Shown: piece by piece, positions 1-8,236 of the stretch
Layout of the letters: each line of letters opens with the position of its first letter
Position numbering within the stretch: position 1 is the stretch's first letter
Origin: Pseudomonadota bacterium
Lineage (GTDB): Bacteria > Pseudomonadota > Gammaproteobacteria > Steroidobacterales > JBCBZW01
Length of the DNA: 64,000 bases
Reading direction: 5' to 3'
NCBI GenBank assembly: GCA_039815145.1
Contig: JBCBZW010000002.1
Span: 1 to 64,000 of the forward strand
Notes under the pieces: model-generated
What the model was told of the DNA's origin: nothing
The model's input: the letters and a program-made list of their open reading frames with translations, nothing else
Database searches by the model: none
Translations under genes and position numbers: made by a program

Positions 1-247
1 GGTTGGGCCCCGGGGGCGGGGCGTTCTGGGGGTCTCCCCACGGCCCGGCGCCTCGGGGGGTCGGCCCCCGGGGGGCCCTCCCCCCCCGGGGGCGTGGGGG
101 GGCGCCGGGCCACCTTTGTCCCGAGCTTCCCGACCGCTCTCCGTGTCGGGATCGCTGGGATTGCAGCTACGGTTGTTGGTTCTCGTGCGCTCGTGCTCTT
201 GGCGTGGGTATCATGCGCGCCTTTGGTTCAGTAGCAGGAGAACCCCT
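1..247. other. G/C-homopolymer-rich left edge and fae upstream region
   Basis: The first ~110 bases are dominated by runs of G and C (several runs of 5–9), unlike the rest of the window, where coding GC is high but balanced. No credible gene starts here: the reading frames through it are by-products of the absence of A/T-rich stops. From about 120 the composition returns to normal and leads into the Fae-like gene, whose Shine-Dalgarno (AGGAG) lies at about 236–241. The G/C runs may be real low-complexity DNA or an assembly/sequencing artefact near a contig edge; the sequence alone cannot decide. Confidence 0.5.
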
Positions 248-796
248 ATGTCCGATCGCATCGTATTTCGTTCCGGCGAAGCCCTGGTGGCCGGTGGGCC
301 GCCGTTCACGGCCGCCGAGCCCGAGGTGGTCATCGGCGAGCTGGATGGGCCCGTCGGGACGGCCCTCGCCACCCTCACGGGCGACCAGGCGATGGGTCAC
401 TCCAAGGTGTTCGCCATCCTGAACACCAATATCCAGGTGCGTCCCGTGACCCTGTGCGTGAGCAAGGTCACGGTCAAGAACACGCGTTACACGAACATCC
501 TGATGGGCACCGTGCAGGGGGCGATCGCCAATGGCGTCCTCGACGCCGTGCGTGAGGGCTACATCCCCAAGGAGAAGGCCAACGACCTCGGCATCATCTG
601 CAGCGTGTGGCTGAACCCGGGCGTGGCGACGGATGACAACCTCGATCACAAGGCTCTGTTCGAGATCCATCGCAAGGCGATGACCGAATCGATCCGTAAG
701 GCGATGCAGAACGAGCCCTCGATCGACTGGTTGCTGGAGAACCAGGAGAGCATCACCCACAAGTACTATCAGATGGGCCTCGACGGCAAGATCTGA
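248..796 (+). CDS. Formaldehyde-activating enzyme (Fae) homologue, catalytic His not conserved
   Basis: A 182-aa protein of the Fae family. True Fae condenses formaldehyde with tetrahydromethanopterin in the cytoplasm of methylotrophs. The N-terminal GEALV motif (residues 10–14), the central VTVKN...MGTVQ block (74–90) and the A-x-D-L-G block (111–115) fit the family. In canonical Fae the segment after GEALV contains an A-H-[IV]-D motif whose His is the proposed general acid (His17 in published numbering). Here the aligned segment reads AAEPEVVIG (22–30), with Glu in its place, so this may be a Fae paralogue with binding or sensing rather than catalytic function. No other H4MPT-pathway gene lies nearby. 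The ATG at 248 was chosen because of an AGGAG just upstream; longer in-frame starts have no ribosome site. A hairpin follows at 807–837. Confidence 0.85.
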   Translation: MSDRIVFRSGEALVAGGPPFTAAEPEVVIGELDGPVGTALATLTGDQAMGHSKVFAILNTNIQVRPVTLCVSKVTVKNTRYTNILMGTVQGAIANGVLDAVREGYIPKEKANDLGIICSVWLNPGVATDDNLDHKALFEIHRKAMTESIRKAMQNEPSIDWLLENQESITHKYYQMGLDGKI

Positions 797-806
797 TGGC
801 AGGCGA

Positions 807-837
807 CTGGCCCCGAGCGCAGGTGCTCCGGGGCCAG
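807..837. terminator. GC-rich hairpin between convergent fae and gpx genes
   Basis: The arms CTGGCCCCGAGC (807–818) and GCTCCGGGGCCAG (825–837) are complementary with one bulged base and a 6-nt loop. There is no T tract on either side. The position between two convergent stop codons suggests a bidirectional transcription-end or RNA-stabilising hairpin. The role is inferred. Confidence 0.5.
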
Positions 838-848
838 CGCTCGGACGG

Positions 849-1397
849 CTAGCCCTCCTGGGCGAGAGCCGTTTCGATCGCCTTGACGATGCGCTTGTCG
901 TAAGGCTTGGTGCGCGGGGCGAACTCGGTGATGAGCTCGCCGTCGCGACCGATCAGGAACTTGTGGAAGTTCCAGGTGGGGAAGGTGCCGGAGGCCTCGG
1001 CGAGTCCTGCGAAGAGGGGGTTGGCGTTCTTACGCTTCACCGTGCTCTTCTCGAACATCGGAAACTCCACGCCGTAGGTGAGGCGGCAGAAGCTCTTGAT
1101 CTCCTCCTCCGTGCCCGGCTCCTGACCGGCGAAGTCGTTAGACGGGAAGCCCAGGATCACCAGGCCCTCCTCACCGAACTCCTTGTACAGCTTCTCGAGG
1201 CCGTCGTACTGCGGCGTGTTACCGCACTTCGAGGCCGTGTTCACGATCATCACGACCTTGCCTGAGTAGGCCTCGCAGAGGTTGACCTGCTCGTCGGAGG
1301 CCAGGCGCTCGAAGGTGTGGTCGAGGAGCGTGCCCTCGCAGGCCAGGGCGGGGGCCGTGGCGATGAGGCTAGCGATCAGGCTGAACAGTTTGTTCAC
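849..1397 (-). CDS. Exported glutathione peroxidase-family peroxidase
   Basis: A 182-aa thioredoxin-fold peroxidase of the GPX/BtuE family, which reduces hydroperoxides with thiols. The peroxidatic Cys is C58 in the NTASKCGNTPQY motif; Gln92 (in FAGQEPG) and Trp142/Asn143 (TWNFHKF) complete the family catalytic tetrad. C104 in SFCRLTYGVEFP sits where thioredoxin-dependent members carry the resolving Cys, so a 2-Cys mechanism is likely. Residues 1–19 form a signal peptide (ending ALA-C), so the enzyme is probably periplasmic or, with Cys20, possibly lipid-anchored. The start is GTG at 1397 with an AGGGAG ribosome site; the longer frame upstream has no signal-peptide logic. Transcribed convergently to the Fae-like gene. 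Confidence 0.9.
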   Translation of the reverse strand: MNKLFSLIASLIATAPALACEGTLLDHTFERLASDEQVNLCEAYSGKVVMIVNTASKCGNTPQYDGLEKLYKEFGEEGLVILGFPSNDFAGQEPGTEEEIKSFCRLTYGVEFPMFEKSTVKRKNANPLFAGLAEASGTFPTWNFHKFLIGRDGELITEFAPRTKPYDKRIVKAIETALAQEG

Positions 1398-1532
1398 GTA
1401 GGGTCTCCCTTGGGAACGGGCGGGTGGATGCCACCTGCATAATCGCAGCCGCCCCCCGTTCGGATTCACAAGCGTTGGCGCGCGTCGGTGGAAGGCCGCC
1501 CCGCCGCAGGTGGCGGGGCAGCCCTCGAGGGC

Positions 1533-1667
1533 CTAGGTGCCGTGCTGCCAGAGCGTGGCACCCAGCGCCAGCCACAGCATTCCCTTGGCGAAAAAGAAAG
1601 CGAAGCCGGCGGCGGTGAGTTTGCGTCCCCACGCGGAGGCGGTGGCCGGCATGCTTCGCCCGCTCAT
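1533..1667 (-). CDS. 44-aa single-span membrane protein coupled to the MddA-like gene
   Basis: A very short gene encoding 44 residues: a basic N-terminus with WGRK (13–16), then a hydrophobic segment (about 19–40) containing FAFFFAKGMLWL. Small proteins with an [R/K]K-x-[GA]-F-x-F-F-x-x-K-G-x-L-W-L pattern recur in proteobacteria and are often misannotated; no function is established as far as I know. Its ATG overlaps the TGA of the upstream methyltransferase gene (ATGA, 1664–1667), so it should be translationally coupled. The overlap and the membrane-like composition argue for a real gene. A role as partner or stabiliser of the membrane methyltransferase is only inference. Confidence 0.7.
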   Translation of the reverse strand: MSGRSMPATASAWGRKLTAAGFAFFFAKGMLWLALGATLWQHGT

Positions 1668-2443
1668 GCCTCGCCCACCGTGGCGGTGGTGACAGGCGCG
1701 CCGTCGACCACCCAGCGCTTGCGCAGGGACGGCACCAGCATCGGCACGCGGCGCTTGTATTCTGCGTACTCCGGATGGGCGCGCTGCAGGTCGCGCTCCT
1801 CAAGCAGCGTGCCGACCAGGATGTAGCCGGTGCAGCCAAGGGCGAACAGGAGGTGGGCGGCGGTCATGGTGGGCGTGGCCCACACGATGGCGAGCCAGCC
1901 CACGTAGATGGGGTGGCGCACGTGGTTGTAGAGCCACGGCGTCTTGAACTGCGCTTCCACAGCGGGCTCGTCCCGCATCGCGTGCCAGGCCTGGCGCAGG
2001 CCGAAGAGCTCGAAGTGATCGAGCATGAAGGTGGCGGCGAGGAGCAGCAGCCAGCCGCCGAGGTAGAGCCCGAGGATCACACCCTCCCAGGGCGCCGCCT
2101 GAACCTGCCAGATCACGCCGCCGATCGGTTGCCATCCCCAGAACAGCAGGATCATGGCGAGGGAGGACATGAGCACGTAGGTGGCGCGTTCGGCGGCCGG
2201 CGGGATCACCTGTGTCCACCAGCGCTTGAAGGCCGGTCGGGCCATCACGCTGTGCTGAAGGGCGAAGACCAGCAGCAGACCGGCGTTCACGGCGATGGCC
2301 TGCCACAGGGGCAGCTCGGGCACGGAATCGATGGCCTTGGGCACGAACAGGTTGCCGATGAAGCCGACGGCGTACAGGAAGGTGGCGAAGAAGACGGCGT
2401 AGCAGAACAGGGACCACGCGAACAGGCTAGAACGTTGCAACAT
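1664..2443 (-). CDS. mddA: MddA-like methanethiol S-methyltransferase / NnrU-ICMT superfamily membrane protein
   Basis: A 259-aa integral membrane protein with about six hydrophobic segments, of the isoprenylcysteine-methyltransferase/NnrU superfamily. The family signatures are LQHSVMARP (about 63–71), YNHVRHPIYVGWL (about 189–201) with the conserved R-H-P SAM-binding motif, and a C-terminal EERDL...EYAEYKRRVPML. The pattern fits MddA, which methylates methanethiol to dimethyl sulfide with SAM. Substrate assignment is by family resemblance only. The ATG at 2443 is preceded by AGGAG at good spacing; the upstream extension to 2566 is not membrane-like and was rejected. It overlaps the 44-aa gene downstream and is divergent from the CadC-like regulator. 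Confidence 0.75.
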   Translation of the reverse strand: MLQRSSLFAWSLFCYAVFFATFLYAVGFIGNLFVPKAIDSVPELPLWQAIAVNAGLLLVFALQHSVMARPAFKRWWTQVIPPAAERATYVLMSSLAMILLFWGWQPIGGVIWQVQAAPWEGVILGLYLGGWLLLLAATFMLDHFELFGLRQAWHAMRDEPAVEAQFKTPWLYNHVRHPIYVGWLAIVWATPTMTAAHLLFALGCTGYILVGTLLEERDLQRAHPEYAEYKRRVPMLVPSLRKRWVVDGAPVTTATVGEA

Positions 2444-2722
2444 GACGGACTCCTCATTGGTTTGGGCAAGGCACCCGAGGGCCCTCGGGGCCGTCAGGGT
2501 GGAAGCGCCAGGGCCGTGACGAGCGCGCCGCGTCCCCTGGTGTGCTCGGCAAGGTAGGCCGTACACTCCTAACGGAAACGACGGTTACCTGACGCTTCCC
2601 TGACCATTGGGCGACGTGAATAAAATCAATCAGTTGCGTGGTTTCCTCGGCCGCCGAAGGGCAGCGCCGGGATGGCGCGAACAGGCGCGTGAGCAGCGCC
2701 CGGGCCGAGGTGCGCGGCGGTC

Positions 2723-5158
2723 ATGCTGAGCGGGCCCGTGCATTTCGAGCAGTACGTGCTCGATCCCGACACGCGCGAGCTGCGTCGCGACGGGGTGCCC
2801 CGGCAGGTGGAGCCCCGCGTCTTCGATCTGCTGGCCTACCTGGTCGAACACCGCGAGCGCGCGGTCACCAAGGACGAGCTTCAGGACGCCGTCTGGCCGG
2901 GCGTGATCGTGTCCGAGACGGCGCTCACCCGCGCCATCATGAAGGCTCGCCGGGCGGTCGACGACGACGCGACAGGCCAACGCCTGATCAAGACGGTGCA
3001 CGGCCACGGCTATCGCTTCCTGGGCGAGATCGCCGACCCGCCGCCGCCCGCGGCGCTCGAGCCGCCGGCGCCGGTCCCTCAGCCCGCGGAGACGGCCGCC
3101 ACCGCACCGGCCCCGTCACCGGCGAGCCGCGCCGCGCCGCTCCCCCCCGTCGCTGATGGCGCCGGCCGCCGGGGCCTACCGCGGTTCATCGTGCCCCTGG
3201 TCGCGGCATCGCTGGTGCTCGCGGTGGCTGCCCTCTGGTGGATGGGCCAGGCCGGCGACCCGTCGGTCCGCCCCGCGGGCTTGCGCGTCGCCGTGCTCCC
3301 GGTGGTCAACGACACGGGTGAGGACACCCTCAACTGGGTCGACCTCGGCCTGATGTCCCTCGCCCGCAACGGCCTCGCCGAGCTGGGCGTCGAGGTGCTG
3401 AGCGACGCCAACGTCGTGCAGCTCGCGCGGAATCTCGGCGCCGGGGGCACGCTGGCCGACAAAGCGGTCGGTGATGCGGTTCGCGAGCGCTTGCGTAGCC
3501 TGTACGGGGTGAGTCACGTGCTCGCCATGCGCCTCACGCAGGATGCCGGCGCGCTGCGCATGGACTTCAGTCTCTACGGTCCCGAGGACACGCCCAGCCG
3601 GTCGACGATGCTGGGGGACGAGACCTTGCGCCTCGCTGAGGCGGTCACCCGCAGCGTGGGTGCACGGTTGGTCGGTCAACGGCGCCTGGACGTCAGCAAC
3701 GCCGGCTCTGGCGATGCGTTCGTCAACGAGGCCTACGCGCGGGGCAAGGGATTGGCCCTGGAGGGGCGGTGTGCGCAGGCGCTGCCCCTGCTGGAGGTGG
3801 CGCGTACCCAGGATCCGGGGTTGTTCCTGCCGCGCTTCGATCAGGCCCTATGCCTGCGTCTGCTGGGTCGGACGGACGAGGCCACGACCTTGCTGCTCGC
3901 CATGGACGAGGAGTACTCGGCAAGCGTGCCCAATGCCGAACTTGCCGACGTGTTGAACCTGCTTGGCATCGTCTACACCCGGACCGACTCGCCGGACCTC
4001 GCCCGCGAAACGCTTACCCGAGGCCTCGCCGTCGCCGAGGCGGTGGAGAGTGCCGAGGTACAGGCGAAGCTCCTCGTTAACTTGGCCATCCTGGAAAAGG
4101 GGAAGCCGGACTTGCCTGCGGCGAAGGCCTATCTGGGGCGCGCCCAGCTCGCCTATCAGGCGGCGGGCTACGATCCGCCGCCCGGCTACATCTACAACAC
4201 GCTCTCGAACATCGCGATGAGCGAAGGCCGCTACGCCGACGCCGAGGGGCATCTCACCCGAGCCCTGGAGTCCTGGCGCAACGTGGGGGATCGCCGCCTC
4301 GAGGCCATGGCGCTCAACAACTACGGTTACCTGCGCCACCAGCAGGCCCGACTGGAGGACGCTGAGCCTTACCACTTGCAGGCCTTGGCGATTCGGGAGG
4401 AGATCGGCGATCGCACGGGTGTGGGTCGCAGCCACAACATGCTGGCGCATCTCTACCAGGAGCGGGGCGATCTCGCCTCCGCCAGGGCATCCGCGCAAGC
4501 CGCTCTGGCGATCGCCCGCGACGCGCGCGATCGCCTCTACCAAGCCACGGCGCTCTCCTTGCTCGGTGAAGTCGAGCTCACCCTCGGCGCCTTGCCGAGC
4601 GCTGAGGAGCATCTGGGCGAGGCGCGCGCACTGTTCGAGGCCATCGACGATGGCTTGCGCATCCTGCAAACCGACGTGCTCGTGGGGCGCGTGCGCATTG
4701 CCCAAGGGGAGTTGACCCAGGCGCGCGCACTCGCCGACGCCGTGGTGCAAGCGTCGGACCAGGATGACGGGCTGGCGCAGGTGCGTGTGGAGGGGCTGGA
4801 GTTGCACGGTGACATCGCCCTGATCGCCAGCGATGCGCAGGGCGCCCTCGAGCACTACTCGGCGGCGCTCGCCCATGTGGAGTCGCTGAGCTGGGGTAAC
4901 AAGGAGGCGGGCTTGCTGGCGAAATTGGCCCAGAGCCAGCTCAGCCTGGGGGATGCGTCAGGCGCTGCACCCTACATCGGACGCTTACTCGACTACCCGC
5001 CCAGCCCCTTAGGTCTCAAGGCGCGTGCTCGATACGCTGAGCTCGAGGGAGATCGACAGCAGGCCCGCCAGCTGATGGAGCAGGCCCGAGCCGCTGCCGG
5101 TGAGGCCTGGGGTGAGGCGGACGAGGCGGAGTTTCAGCGCCTCCTGTCAGCCGGCTAG
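2723..5158 (+). CDS. CadC-like membrane transcriptional regulator with TPR sensor region
   Basis: An 811-aa protein. Residues ~1–100 are an OmpR/PhoB-type winged-helix DNA-binding domain (RVFDLLAYLVEHRERAVTK; terminal hairpin VHGHGYRFLGEI). A Pro/Ala-rich linker (~103–150) leads to one transmembrane segment (~152–172, ending in ALWWMG), so the C-terminal part is periplasmic. After a region resembling other CadC-like sensor domains (~180–320) come multiple tetratricopeptide repeats to about 770. This matches one-component regulators that bind DNA in the cytoplasm and sense outside the inner membrane. It has no receiver domain or kinase neighbour. Candidate targets are the divergent mddA-like operon and the cupin gene; neither is shown. 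Start ATG at 2723; the ribosome site is weak. Confidence 0.85.
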   Translation: MLSGPVHFEQYVLDPDTRELRRDGVPRQVEPRVFDLLAYLVEHRERAVTKDELQDAVWPGVIVSETALTRAIMKARRAVDDDATGQRLIKTVHGHGYRFLGEIADPPPPAALEPPAPVPQPAETAATAPAPSPASRAAPLPPVADGAGRRGLPRFIVPLVAASLVLAVAALWWMGQAGDPSVRPAGLRVAVLPVVNDTGEDTLNWVDLGLMSLARNGLAELGVEVLSDANVVQLARNLGAGGTLADKAVGDAVRERLRSLYGVSHVLAMRLTQDAGALRMDFSLYGPEDTPSRSTMLGDETLRLAEAVTRSVGARLVGQRRLDVSNAGSGDAFVNEAYARGKGLALEGRCAQALPLLEVARTQDPGLFLPRFDQALCLRLLGRTDEATTLLLAMDEEYSASVPNAELADVLNLLGIVYTRTDSPDLARETLTRGLAVAEAVESAEVQAKLLVNLAILEKGKPDLPAAKAYLGRAQLAYQAAGYDPPPGYIYNTLSNIAMSEGRYADAEGHLTRALESWRNVGDRRLEAMALNNYGYLRHQQARLEDAEPYHLQALAIREEIGDRTGVGRSHNMLAHLYQERGDLASARASAQAALAIARDARDRLYQATALSLLGEVELTLGALPSAEEHLGEARALFEAIDDGLRILQTDVLVGRVRIAQGELTQARALADAVVQASDQDDGLAQVRVEGLELHGDIALIASDAQGALEHYSAALAHVESLSWGNKEAGLLAKLAQSQLSLGDASGAAPYIGRLLDYPPSPLGLKARARYAELEGDRQQARQLMEQARAAAGEAWGEADEAEFQRLLSAG

Positions 5159-5174
5159 GCAGACGTGTAGCGAC

Positions 5175-5561
5175 CTAATGGTCGTGTTCGTCCGCTTCGG
5201 CCTCGGCGCGCGTAGCGTGCTCCGTGCCCGCGGGATGCTCCGGTGGCCCGTAGAGGGTGTAGAGCTTGAGCGGCCCCGAGCCCGTGTTGATGAAGTTGTG
5301 ATACGTGCCGGAGGTCACGAAGGCCAGGTCGCCGGCACCCACCTCTCGTTCCTCCTCGCCGAGCACGGCTTTGCCCGTGCCCTGCACGAACACCAACACC
5401 TGGTCATGGCCCTCGTGGGCCTCGGCGCCGATCTCCTCCCCCTCGGGGATGCTCATGAGCACCACCTGCAGCTTGGTGCCCGTCTTGATCACATCGCGGA
5501 ACTGCTCATTAGCGAGGGCGAGGTCGACGATGGGGAAGGTGGGGGTGCTGCGTTCGGCCAT
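5175..5561 (-). CDS. Small cupin-domain protein
   Basis: A 128-aa single-domain cupin. The first cupin motif contributes metal ligands H49 and H52 (AHEGHDQVLVF), followed by a G-x-G turn and AVLGEEEREVGAGDLAFV; the second motif supplies H88 (SGTYHNF). Such proteins bind a divalent metal in a beta-barrel and act as dioxygenases, isomerases or ligand sensors; the substrate cannot be deduced. The C-terminus is Glu/His-rich (EADEHDH). Convergent with the CadC-like regulator and separated from it by only 16 nt. Opposite orientation to the 4.5S RNA gene that begins some 90 bp away. Confidence 0.8.
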   Translation of the reverse strand: MAERSTPTFPIVDLALANEQFRDVIKTGTKLQVVLMSIPEGEEIGAEAHEGHDQVLVFVQGTGKAVLGEEEREVGAGDLAFVTSGTYHNFINTGSGPLKLYTLYGPPEHPAGTEHATRAEAEADEHDH

Positions 5562-5637
5562 TCGGAGCGCTCCGTGACGAGGGCGGACAGGACCCTCAGC
5601 TTACCGTAGGGCGGTGCCCAACGGCGCCCCTGGATGG

Positions 5638-5643
5638 TACTAT
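5638..5643 (+). promoter_or_regulatory. Possible -10 element of the 4.5S RNA promoter
   Basis: TACTAT lies about ten bases before the predicted 5' end of the 4.5S RNA. No clear -35 hexamer is visible at the expected distance, so this is suggested by position only. Confidence 0.35.
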
Positions 5644-5652
5644 TTGCGGCTC

Positions 5653-5777
5653 GCTATGGTGGGCCGCGTCGGTCCCCTCGCGACGGTCAGCCGTAAACCC
5701 CGTCAGGCCCGGAAGGGAGCAGCGGTAGCGGTCATACCGGGCGCCGGGGTGTGACTGGCGCGGGCCGCCTCCATAGC
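5653..5777 (+). ncRNA. ffs: Signal recognition particle 4.5S RNA
   Basis: The region contains the diagnostic SRP apical-domain sequence GTCAGGCCCGGAAGGGAGCAGC split across 5699–5722 (GTCAGG, then the GGAA tetraloop, then AGCAGC). The flanking arms GCTATGG (5653–5659) and CCATAGC (5771–5777) are complementary and close a long hairpin that also pairs GGCCGCG with the CGCGGGCC side, giving an RNA of about 100–125 nt. It binds Ffh to target nascent inner-membrane proteins. Position immediately upstream of dnaX is the usual gammaproteobacterial arrangement. Exact ends are inferred from the outer stem; processing could trim them. Confidence 0.93.
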
Positions 5778-5787
5778 GAATGTTGGA

Positions 5788-5802
5788 GGCGCGGTTCGCG
5801 CC
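5788..5802 (+). terminator. Hairpin downstream of 4.5S RNA
   Basis: GGCGCG–GTT–CGCGCC forms a perfect 6-bp stem eleven bases after the closing stem of the SRP RNA. No T tract follows. It may mark the 3' end or a processing site. Confidence 0.4.
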
Positions 5803-5880
5803 AGCCCAGCGTGCTAAATTCGGGGGCATGATTCAGTTCGCCGCCCAACCCCTCACCCAGCAGCAGGACGATCGCTCGGC

Positions 5881-7839
5881 ATGAGCTACCTCGTGCTGGC
5901 GCGCAAGTGGCGCCCCAAGAACTTCAGCGAAGTGGCGGGCCAGGAACACGTCCTGCGCGCCTTGATCAACGCGCTCGACAACGATCGCCTTCACCACGCC
6001 TTCCTGTTCTCAGGCACCCGCGGGGTGGGCAAGACGACCCTCGCGCGAATCTTCGCCAAGTCGATCAACTGCGAGCGCGGCGTGAGCTCCACGCCCTGCG
6101 GCGAGTGCAGCGCATGCGTGGAGATCGATCAGGGGCGCTACGTCGATCTGCTGGAGGTGGACGCCGCCTCGCGCACGCGCGTGGATGACACGCGCGAACT
6201 GCTCGACAACGTGCAGTACGCACCGACTCGCGGCCGCTACAAGGTGTACCTCATAGATGAGGTGCACATGCTGTCGACGCACTCCTTCAATGCGCTGCTG
6301 AAGACCCTCGAAGAGCCGCCTTCCCACGTGAAGTTCCTGCTGGCGACGACGGATCCACAGAAGCTGCCGGTGACCGTGTTGTCGCGCTGCTTGCAGTTCA
6401 ACTTAAAGCGCCTGCCGCCCACCGTGATCGAAGCGCAGCTCACGCGCATCGCCGAGGCGGAGGGCTACGCCCATGAGGCTCCAGCGCTCGCGCTCATCGC
6501 GAGCGCGGCCGATGGCAGTATGCGCGATGCCTTGAGTCTGCTCGATCAAGCGATCGCCCACGCTGGGGGCAACCTCATGCGCGATGCCGTGGCGGATATG
6601 CTCGGCACCGTCGACCGCACGCACGTCCTGCGCCTACTGCAGGCATTGACCGACGGCGATGGCTCTGCGCTCATGCACGTGGCGAGCGACCTGGCCGAGC
6701 GGGGGCTGGGCGCGGACAGCGTGCTCAGCGAGCTCGCCAGCGGTTGTCAGCAGTTGGCGCTCGCGCAGGTGGTGCCCGATGCCCTGGCGGAGCGGGTACC
6801 GGACGCGGAGGCCATCCAGGGCCTCGCGGGTCGAGCGCCCGCGGATGCCGTGCAGCTCTGGTACCAGATCGCCGTGAATGGACGGCGAGACCTGCCGCTC
6901 GCGCCCACGCCGTGGTTGGGGTTGGAAATGACCCTGCTTCGCATGCTCGCGTTCCAGATGGAAGGCGAGGGTGACGGCGGTTCGGGCGCCGGCGGACAAG
7001 CCGTGGGTGGCGCTGCGAAGAAGCCACGCGACACGTTGGCGCGATCGGGCGCAGGTAAGGCGAGCGGTCCAACCGCATCGGCTCCGAGTGGGGCGGTAGC
7101 GAGTGCGCCCCCGCCGGTGCGCGTACCCGCCGAGTCCCCGCCGACCCCGCCATCGGAACCGCCGCCGCCGGTGAAGACCGAGGCCAAGGCAGCGACGCCC
7201 AAGGTCACCCCACTGCCGCCGCCTGCCGCGCCGGTGGTCGAGGCGCCCGCAACGCCGCCCGTCCCGACGAAGGCTGCGCCCACGCAGGCCGCTGAGAACC
7301 CGCCGACGCCCGTCGCCTCGCGGGTGACCTCCGATCCGCCCACCCAGGCGGACTGGGAACGCTTTGCCCAGTCACTCGGCTCGAGTGGCATGCTCCGCCA
7401 GCTGGCGGACAACAGCGTGGTGACCGGGGTGGAGGGCCAGATCCTGCGCTTGCAGGTGGACGAGGCCCGAGAGCACCTGCTCACGCGCCAGCAGTGTTCG
7501 ACGATGGAACAGTCGTGGCGTGAACACCGCGCCGAAGAGGGCTGGCGCCTGGACTTTTCCGTCGGTCAGCCGCAGACGCAAACCGCTGCCCAGCGGGCCG
7601 AGATCGCACGCTCCGAGCGCCATGCCCAGGCGGTGCGATCGATGCACGAGGATCCTTACGTCAAGGCCTTGCAGCAGACCCTGGGCGCGCAATTGCTGGA
7701 GGAGACGGTGCAAGCGCGCCAGGGCCCCTCGCGTACTGGCGTCAGCGCCGTGGCACCCGGCAAGGAGGGTGCACCCGCGAAAGGAGGGCGAACCGCCGCG
7801 CCGTCGGCACCGCACGTCCGCGAGGCAGGCGGCCGCTAA
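5881..7839 (+). CDS. dnaX: DNA polymerase III subunit gamma/tau
   Basis: A 652-aa clamp-loader ATPase subunit. Walker A is GTRGVGKT (45–52), the four Zn-ligating Cys are 64, 73, 76 and 79, Walker B is LIDEVH (124–129) and the sensor SRC motif is at 168–170. AAA+ and collar domains extend to about 360. A Pro/Ala-rich linker (~375–480) precedes the tau-specific C-terminal domain that contacts DnaB and the polymerase alpha subunit. Length agrees with a full tau. No A-rich slippery heptamer for programmed frameshifting to gamma was noticed. First gene of dnaX–ybaB–recR, downstream of ffs. Confidence 0.97.
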   Translation: MSYLVLARKWRPKNFSEVAGQEHVLRALINALDNDRLHHAFLFSGTRGVGKTTLARIFAKSINCERGVSSTPCGECSACVEIDQGRYVDLLEVDAASRTRVDDTRELLDNVQYAPTRGRYKVYLIDEVHMLSTHSFNALLKTLEEPPSHVKFLLATTDPQKLPVTVLSRCLQFNLKRLPPTVIEAQLTRIAEAEGYAHEAPALALIASAADGSMRDALSLLDQAIAHAGGNLMRDAVADMLGTVDRTHVLRLLQALTDGDGSALMHVASDLAERGLGADSVLSELASGCQQLALAQVVPDALAERVPDAEAIQGLAGRAPADAVQLWYQIAVNGRRDLPLAPTPWLGLEMTLLRMLAFQMEGEGDGGSGAGGQAVGGAAKKPRDTLARSGAGKASGPTASAPSGAVASAPPPVRVPAESPPTPPSEPPPPVKTEAKAATPKVTPLPPPAAPVVEAPATPPVPTKAAPTQAAENPPTPVASRVTSDPPTQADWERFAQSLGSSGMLRQLADNSVVTGVEGQILRLQVDEAREHLLTRQQCSTMEQSWREHRAEEGWRLDFSVGQPQTQTAAQRAEIARSERHAQAVRSMHEDPYVKALQQTLGAQLLEETVQARQGPSRTGVSAVAPGKEGAPAKGGRTAAPSAPHVREAGGR

Positions 7840-7899
7840 CCGTATCTCGGGCGGTGCTCGACATGCCGCTCAACCCAACCTTACGAGAAGAGGACAACC

Positions 7900-8220
7900 A
7901 TGAAGGGCGATATCGGCAAGCTGATGAAGCAGGCCCAGAAGATGCAGGCCGACATGCAACGCGCACAGGACGAGCTGGCCAACGTGGAGGTGACCGGCCA
8001 ATCCGGCGGCGGCATGGTGAGTGTGACCATGACCTGCAAACACGAAGTGAAGTCGGTCACCATCGACGATGCCTCCGCGATGGAAGACAAGGAGATGCTG
8101 GAGGACCTCGTCGCCGCCGCCGTCAACGATGCCCTGCGCAAGGTGGAGGAGACCTCCAAGGAGCGCATGTCCGGTCTGGCGGCCGGTCTGATGCCGCCGG
8201 GCATGAAGCTGCCGTTCTAA
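7900..8220 (+). CDS. ybaB: YbaB/EbfC family nucleoid-associated protein
   Basis: A 106-aa DNA-binding protein, a dimeric nucleoid-associated factor. The N-terminal helix ([16 protein letters not shown]), the [16 protein letters not shown] strand region and the [13 protein letters not shown]-terminus are hallmark segments. The ATG at 7900 follows a GAGG-type ribosome site. Sits 60 nt after dnaX and 16 nt before recR, the standard operon order. Confidence 0.96.
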   Translation: MKGDIGKLMKQAQKMQADMQRAQDELANVEVTGQSGGGMVSVTMTCKHEVKSVTIDDASAMEDKEMLEDLVAAAVNDALRKVEETSKERMSGLAAGLMPPGMKLPF

Positions 8221-8236
8221 GGCCCATCCTGCGACC

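Noticed and set aside
7000-7060. Programmed frameshift site in dnaX
   Set aside because: Only a GCGAAGAAGCC stretch is present near the linker; no A-rich slippery heptamer was seen.
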